In this document: positions 58,533-64,000 of the stretch, in pieces
Layout of the letters: every line of letters begins with the position of its first letter
Numbering within the stretch: the stretch's first letter is position 1
Assembly: GCA_029255685.2 (NCBI GenBank)
Contig: CM055319.2
Location: 20,177,247 to 20,241,246 of the forward strand
Direction: 5' to 3'
Origin: Silene conica
Taxonomy: Eukaryota > Streptophyta > Magnoliopsida > Caryophyllales > Caryophyllaceae
Length of the DNA stretch: 64,000 nt
The notes under the pieces: generated by a model
Database searches by the model: none
What the model saw: the letters and a program-made list of their open reading frames with translations, nothing else
Told to the model about the DNA's origin: nothing
Position numbers and translations under genes: made by a program

Positions 58533-59006
58533 ATGGCAGTACCCCACCCGTACGATCTCATAATGACACGAGGTGAAACGGTTGCAGAACATGTGGACAA
58601 TCTGAGAAATGCTTTAAGGAATCACAATGCCTTGTTTCCAGCATTCCGGATGACTGAACCGTACTTAGCATATGCCCTTATCAAAACTTTGTCTGACATA
58701 GTTCCATGGAAAGCTTTTAAGGATCGGTACTCAGATCTGATAGTAAATGGAGTCCCAAATCATTCCAAATACCTTCACCGAGGTGCGTTTTATGATCGTT
58801 GGATACCAACATTCGAAGATCTAGCATGGGAACTTATCACTTTTGAGAGGAACCATGTGGTATATATCTCTGATGATGAAGTAGATGGTGAAAACAATCA
58901 GGGAAACGACAACCTAAACAATAACCCACCTGAGGAAGATGTTGGGCCAAATGACGGGAATAATGGAGGGAATAGTGATGTTAGTACCATAACCGAATGG
59001 GATTGA
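58533..59006 (+). CDS. Extra ORF ahead of gag, 157 aa
   Basis: An unbroken frame between the primer binding site and gag, same strand. The N-terminal two thirds (TRGETVAEHVDNLRNALRNH, YLAYALIKTLSDIVPWKAF, TFEDLAWELITFE) follow a helical pattern that faintly recalls the copia-type Gag (UBN2) fold: an -EHV--LR- helix, a later -L--LP- type helix and an -L---L---E helix. The tail is acidic and Asn/Gly-rich (NNPPEEDVGPNDGNNGGNSD). It has no zinc knuckle. Chromoviruses normally lack such an ORF; the separate Tat/Ogre lineage does have an extra ORF before gag. Function unknown. Confidence 0.6.
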   Translation: MAVPHPYDLIMTRGETVAEHVDNLRNALRNHNALFPAFRMTEPYLAYALIKTLSDIVPWKAFKDRYSDLIVNGVPNHSKYLHRGAFYDRWIPTFEDLAWELITFERNHVVYISDDEVDGENNQGNDNLNNNPPEEDVGPNDGNNGGNSDVSTITEWD

Positions 59007-59327
59007 GATGACACTCCAACCAAGTAGTAATCCAATTCCTATAGATAGAAGGGGGGATAAACAGTGGCTTTAATATCCCTTGTTATAAGTGCTGAAGCAG
59101 GAAATAACGTAATGTACTAGATTAAGACTAATATAAGTTAAGTATAGTTGGTTGTAGATATTAAGATGGCTAGACACCCAATTTTGAGTCTTGTGTTCTA
59201 TATAGGGTTGCTCTAGTATTTTGCGGATATAAGATAAGACGGTGTTATTTGTTTGTATGAATTATATGATGTTTGTAAATATTTTGCGCTTGTTAATAAA
59301 TAAAATCGCACTAAGTACCTAATTCGT
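59007..59327 (+). other. Spacer between the extra ORF and gag
   Basis: No coding evidence. It ends in a T/A-rich stretch with TTTTATAG immediately before the gag ATG at 59349, which could be a splice acceptor for a spliced gag message. Confidence 0.4.
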
Positions 59328-59348
59328 ATGTATTTTATATTTTATAGG

Positions 59349-62300
59349 ATGTCTTTTCTTAATAATATCGACGTCAACCAATCTGCTCATAATAATCAAT
59401 CAGATGCAAGAAACTTCACTGCAATGGTGGCAGAAGCACTTAGAAATAATCTTCCTAATAATCAGGAAGAAAGTGTTAAATATTTTAAGAAAATGGCAAG
59501 TTATAATCCAAAGACTTACGATGGAAAACCAGACCCTGTAGAATTTGAGAAATGGGTAAGAGGATTGGACAAACTTTTCGATGCTATACAGTGCCCTGAA
59601 AAATGGAGAGTAGGTTTTGCTATCTATTATTTGGAAGGACAAGCTGATTTATGGTGGGAAACGGTTAAGGACAAAAGAGAGGAACCGGGATTTGGCTGGA
59701 CTCAGTTTAAGGAACTTCTGAGATCAAAATTTTACCCTCCCTCACTTAGGAGACAAAAAGAGGAAGAGTTTAACAACTTGGAACAAGGATCAATGTCTGT
59801 TACTCTGTATGCCTCAAAGTTTATGGAATTATCTCGATTTGCCTCACACATGGTAGTTACAGAAGAATTAAGGATGAACCGTTTTGAAAGAGGGCTTAAC
59901 TGGAATCTTCGAGATCGATTATCTACACACACTTGTTTAAATTATCAAGAAATGTATGATAAAGCTACTAATGCTGAGAGAATAATGAAAGAGAGAAATG
60001 ATACACCATCTGGAGGTAAAAGGAAGTTTGAAAGAAATAATGTTGACGGTGGAAATTCTTATAAACAACCAAACCTAGGATTTGTAAGAAACCCTTTTAA
60101 CCAGTCACATGAAAGGAACCAAACACTCCAGTGTGCAAAGTGTGGTCGTAATAATCATGTTACCTCTCAGTGTAGATTTAATAACACACGATGTTTTAAG
60201 TGTGGGAGCACAAACCATATCAAGTATAATTGTCCAATGAATCAGACGACTATCTCAGGGGGTATCCCTAGAAGGCTGGACTCCACTGCATCTACATCTG
60301 CCCCACAAGTATTGGCACCTCAGCCTAGAACACAAAAACCAACTCGGGGGCGAGTGTTTGTGATGAACTCCCAGGAGAAGGAGACTTCAGAAGATGTGGT
60401 TACGGGTAACATTTTTCTTAACTCTAATCCTGTTAATGTCTTATTTGATACGGGGGCATCTAATTCGTTTATATCTCGATCTTTGAGTGAAAAGTTGAAA
60501 TTAACCCCACAAAGTCAAAAGTTAACACTTTCAATTGGATTACCTAATGGGGAAAACATTTTATGCCCAATTTGGTTTAAGGATTGTCTTTTGACCATAG
60601 ATACAAATTGTTTCCTAGCCAATCTTGTCCAATTTGATTTACAAGATTTTGACCTAATATTAGGAATGGATTGGCTTAGTAAGAATCATGTGATGGTAAA
60701 TTGTCATGAGAAATCATTAACTATTACAAAACCTAACGGGAATGAGATACTATTTCAGAACCACAAACCCTACGAAAATAGGATTATATCCTTTTTAAAA
60801 GCCCTGAAATTTTTACGACAAGGATGTAAGGCTTATTTATGTGATGTATGTAGCAGTTTAGAGACAGAACCAAATATAACCAATATTCCTGTAGTCAATG
60901 AATTCTCAGATGTTTTTCCTGAAGAAATCCCAGGAATGCCGCCATATAGGAAAGTAGATTTCACAATTGAACTGATACCAGGAAGTGCACCCATCTCAAA
61001 ATCCCCTTATCGAATGGCACCTGCTGAATTAAAGGAATTGAAAACTCAACTAGATGAACTGTTAGAGAAAGGGTACATAAAACCCAGTACTTCGCCTTGG
61101 GGAGCGCCAGTGCTTTTTGTTAAAAAGAAAGATGGAAGTTTGCGCTTGTGCATAGATTATCGAGAGCTTAATAAGGTCACTATAAAGAATAAGTACCCTA
61201 TACCTCGAATTGATGACCTATTTGATCAATTGCAAGGATGTGCTATTTACTCGAAAATAGATCTTTGCTCTGGATATCATCAATTAAGGATAAAAAACAG
61301 ACGACATTCCTAAAACAGCTTTCAGAACCCGTTATGGACATTATGAGTTTGTGGTCATGCCTTTTGGACTTACTAATGCTCCTGCAGTTTTTATGGACCT
61401 TATGAATAGAATATTCAGGCCTTATTTGGATAGGTTCGTCATTATTTTCATTGATGACATTTTAATATATTCTAAGGATAAGAAGGAACATTTTCACCAC
61501 TTACGGGTAGTGTTAGAAACCTTAAGGAAAAACCAGTTGTATGCTAAATTTAAGAAATGTGCGTTTTGGTTAAAAGAAATAAGTTTCTTAGGCCATGTTG
61601 TCTCAGAGAAAGGAGTACAGGTTGACCCTCAAAAGATTGAGGCAATCACCCAGTGGCCAGCACTCAAGAATGTTGCAGAAGTACGTAACTTTTTGGGATT
61701 AGCAGGATACTATCGTCGTTTCGTGAAAGATTTTTCTAAAATAACCCAACCACTTACAAATCTTATTAGAAAAAGTACCCAGTTTTTATGGGATAAAAAG
61801 TGTGAGGAAGCATTTTACTAACTGAAAAATAGGCTCACGTCTGCCCCTATTCTTACACAACCAAATGGCATCGATGGATTAGAAGTATACAGCGACGCCT
61901 CAAAGCTAGGATTAGGTTGTGTACTAATGCAGAATGGAAAGGTAATTGCCTATGCTTCTAGACAGTTGAAAGCACATGAGCAAAATTATCCCACTCATGA
62001 TTTAGAGCTTGCTGCGGTGGTTTTTGCTTTGAAAATTTGGAGACATTATCTCTACGGAATTTCATGTCGGATATATACCGATCATAAGAGTCTGAAATAC
62101 CTTTTTACCCAGAAAGAGATAAATATGAGACAACGTAGATGTCTTGAATTTATCAAAGATTATGATTTAGATATCCAATATCATCCAGGGAAAGCTAATG
62201 TGGTAGCTGATGCACTTAGTCGGAAACCTTTTTCCATCCTAAACATGCTTACGGTAAAAGAACCTCGTATCCAGCAAGACATGAAAATACTGGATATAGA

Positions 62301-63780
62301 AATGGTTATTGGTGATCTAAGTGGTTATATGGCAAGCTTAGAAATAAGACCAACCTTGAGTGATGAAATAAAAACAGCCCAAGGAACAGATCCCCAAATT
62401 GAGAAAATTCGAAAAGACTTACAAAAAGGAAAAGCACCAGGTTTTGTAATTCAAGAAGATGGGTCGCTTTGGTTTCAAAATCGCATCTGTGTACCAAATT
62501 CAGAAAGTATTAAGGAAAAGATTTTGAATGAAGCACATAAGTCACGATACTCGATACATCCCGGGGGAAACAAGATGTACAAGGATGTTCGACATACATT
62601 TTGGTGGAGCAATATGAAGCAAGAAATAGCAGATTTCGTTTCAAAATGTGTGACATGTCAACAAGTAAAAATTGAGCATCAAAGACCCGGAGGACTTTTA
62701 CAACCCCTAGATATTCCTACTTGGAAATGGGAATCAATTGCGATGGATTTTGTGACAGGATTACCCGTAACATTCCAAGGAATGAATGAAATATGGGTAG
62801 TAGTAGATAGACTAACTAAGTGTGCTCACTTTTTAGCCACGAAGACTTCATGGAACTCAGAACAATTAGCTAAGAAATACATAAAAGAAATAGTGAGATT
62901 ACATGGAGTTCCCACAACCATTATATCAGACAGAGATACAAATTTCTTAGCTAGATTCTGGAAAAGTTTTCAAACCGCAATGGGATCTAAGCTTAACTTT
63001 AGTACTGCCTTCCACCCACAGACGGATGGTCAGACTGAGCGAACCATCCAAACCTTGGAAGATTTATTAAGATCATGTGTTTTAGATTTCCAAGGATCAT
63101 GGGAGCAACATTTACCCTTAATAGAATTTTCCTACAATAACAGTTATCATGCTAGTATTAGTATGGCTCCATATGAAGCTCTGTATGGACAAAGGTGCAG
63201 AACACCATTATGTTGGAGTGATATTGATGAATCCAAAATAATTGGACCAGATCTGATACAAGAAACAACAGATAAAGTAAGAATTATACAAGAGAAAATG
63301 CGAGTCACACAAAGTCGTCAAAAGAGCTATGCTGACCTTAAAAGACGACCATTAGAATTTCAAAAAGGCGATTTTGTATTTCTCAAGGTATCACCTACTA
63401 AAGGAGTAGTACGTTTTGGGAAACAACGAAAATTAAGTCCTAGATACATAGGGCCTTTTGAAATAAATGAAAGAGTTGGGAATGTGGCATATCGACTTCA
63501 TCTTCCGATCGAATTGTCAAGGATACATGACGTTTTCCATGTTTCACTTTTAAGGAAGTATGTCTCTGATCCAAATCATATTATTAACATACCTCCTTTA
63601 CAAGTTAGGGAAGATCTTACCTACGAGGAGTTACCAATTCGAATTTTAGATCGAAAGGCGAAAATTCTTCGTAATAAAACTATTCCATTGGTGAAAGTTT
63701 TATGGTCTCGCCATGATATGTCACAAGCAACATGGGAAACCGAGATGGAAATGAAAAACAAGTACCCTCATTTGTTCTAA
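59349..63780 (+). pseudogene. Chromovirus gag-pol polyprotein, two lesions
   Basis: Gag starts [11 protein letters not shown] at 59349, with a retrotransposon gag core ([23 protein letters not shown]) and two zinc knuckles ([28 protein letters not shown]). Then protease ([13 protein letters not shown] near 60445), reverse transcriptase ([20 protein letters not shown], catalytic FIDDILIYS near 61450), RNase H ([18 protein letters not shown]), integrase zinc finger (HPGGNKMY to CVTCQQ) and core ([31 protein letters not shown]), and a C-terminal chromodomain ([19 protein letters not shown]). The chromodomain marks a chromovirus that targets heterochromatin. Lesions: a one-base shift in the A run near 61291-61296 within RT, and a TAA at 61819-61821 between RT and RNase H. 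The rest reads through cleanly, so decay is recent. Confidence 0.95.
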
Positions 63781-63817
63781 AACAAGGTAATTCAAGTTTC
63801 GGGACGAAACTTATTTT

Positions 63818-63830
63818 AAGGAGGGTAGAA
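63818..63830 (+). other. Polypurine tract
   Basis: AAGGAGGGTAGAA directly before the 3' LTR; primes plus-strand synthesis. Confidence 0.85.
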
Positions 63831-64000
63831 TGTAATAAGCCGAAAAAAATATATATACTTTTTTTAATATTATAACGTATAATAATATACGACGAACATG
63901 TAGTATACCTTATACCAATAGGTCTTATTTCAGACGAGAAATAGTTAGTCTTAAATAAGACATTTCGTACTTTATACTCCGTGTACCTCATTTACGAATT
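63831..64000 (+). repeat. Gypsy 3' LTR, partial
   Basis: First 170 bases of the 3' LTR, matching 37903-38072 except for one T/C difference. Continues past the window. Confidence 0.93.

Larger units (their letters stand above)
37903..64000 (+). mobile_element. Ty3/gypsy chromovirus with a Helitron in its 5' LTR
   Basis: The 5' LTR starts TGTAATAAGCC at 37903 and ends TTACA at 58375, interrupted at 38528/57610 by the Helitron. Internal features: primer binding site 58379-58391, an extra ORF 58533-59006, gag-pol 59349-63780, polypurine tract about 63818-63830, and the 3' LTR from 63831 to the window end. The first 170 bases of the two LTRs match except for one base. Without the Helitron the LTR would be about 1392 bp. 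The copy runs past 64000. A C-terminal chromodomain places it among chromoviruses, probably Tekay/Del. Confidence 0.85.

Overview
The window is nuclear DNA of a flowering plant, probably a eudicot. The host genes are intron-rich with AT-rich, GT-AG introns. The rest is typical plant repeats: chromovirus and copia LTR retrotransposons, L1-type LINEs, Stowaway and Tourist MITEs, Mutator-like elements carrying a plant mobile domain gene, Helitrons, and TTTAGGG-like telomeric motifs. I see nothing that fixes the species. All calls come from reading the sequence; no database search was possible.

Layout. 1-4535: a Mutator-like element with a broken plant mobile domain (PMD/MAIN-like) gene, a small convergent unknown gene and arrays of ACGT-core repeats. 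5940-9851 (minus): a complete six-exon PIG3-like quinone oxidoreductase. 10975-13381 (minus): a four-exon gene for an 84-residue coiled-coil protein. 14281-18165: MITEs, a LINE 5' fragment and a second, truncated copy of the PMD element. 19468-21389 (plus): a HAL2-like PAP phosphatase. 21979-28003: a copia element with two LTRs and a 5-bp target duplication, inserted in an old LINE RNase H remnant. 28656-29069 (plus): a small secreted eight-cysteine protein. 29584-35160 (minus): a 13-exon SCAMP gene.

From 35412 to the window end is a three-level transposon nest. A LINE reverse transcriptase remnant (35412-37902) is interrupted by a chromodomain-type Ty3/gypsy element that starts at 37903 and runs off the window. 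That element's 5' LTR is split by a 19.1-kb Helitron (38529-57609, minus strand) with textbook ends: TC start, and a hairpin followed by CTAG between host A and T. The Helitron carries a Rep-helicase gene readable as 17 in-phase exons (about 1780 residues) and a 12-exon RPA70-like single-strand-binding protein gene (533 residues), so it looks capable of autonomous rolling-circle transposition. The Rep-helicase 5' region contains a run of phase 1-1 exons that look duplicated. The gypsy element has an extra 157-codon ORF ahead of gag; its polyprotein has one frameshift and one stop.

The five host genes look intact. They do unrelated jobs (redox metabolism, unknown, sulfur/PAP metabolism, secretion, membrane traffic) and do not form a pathway. 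The transposon layers give a relative order: LINE first, then gypsy (its LTR copies differ at 1 of 170 comparable bases), then the Helitron.
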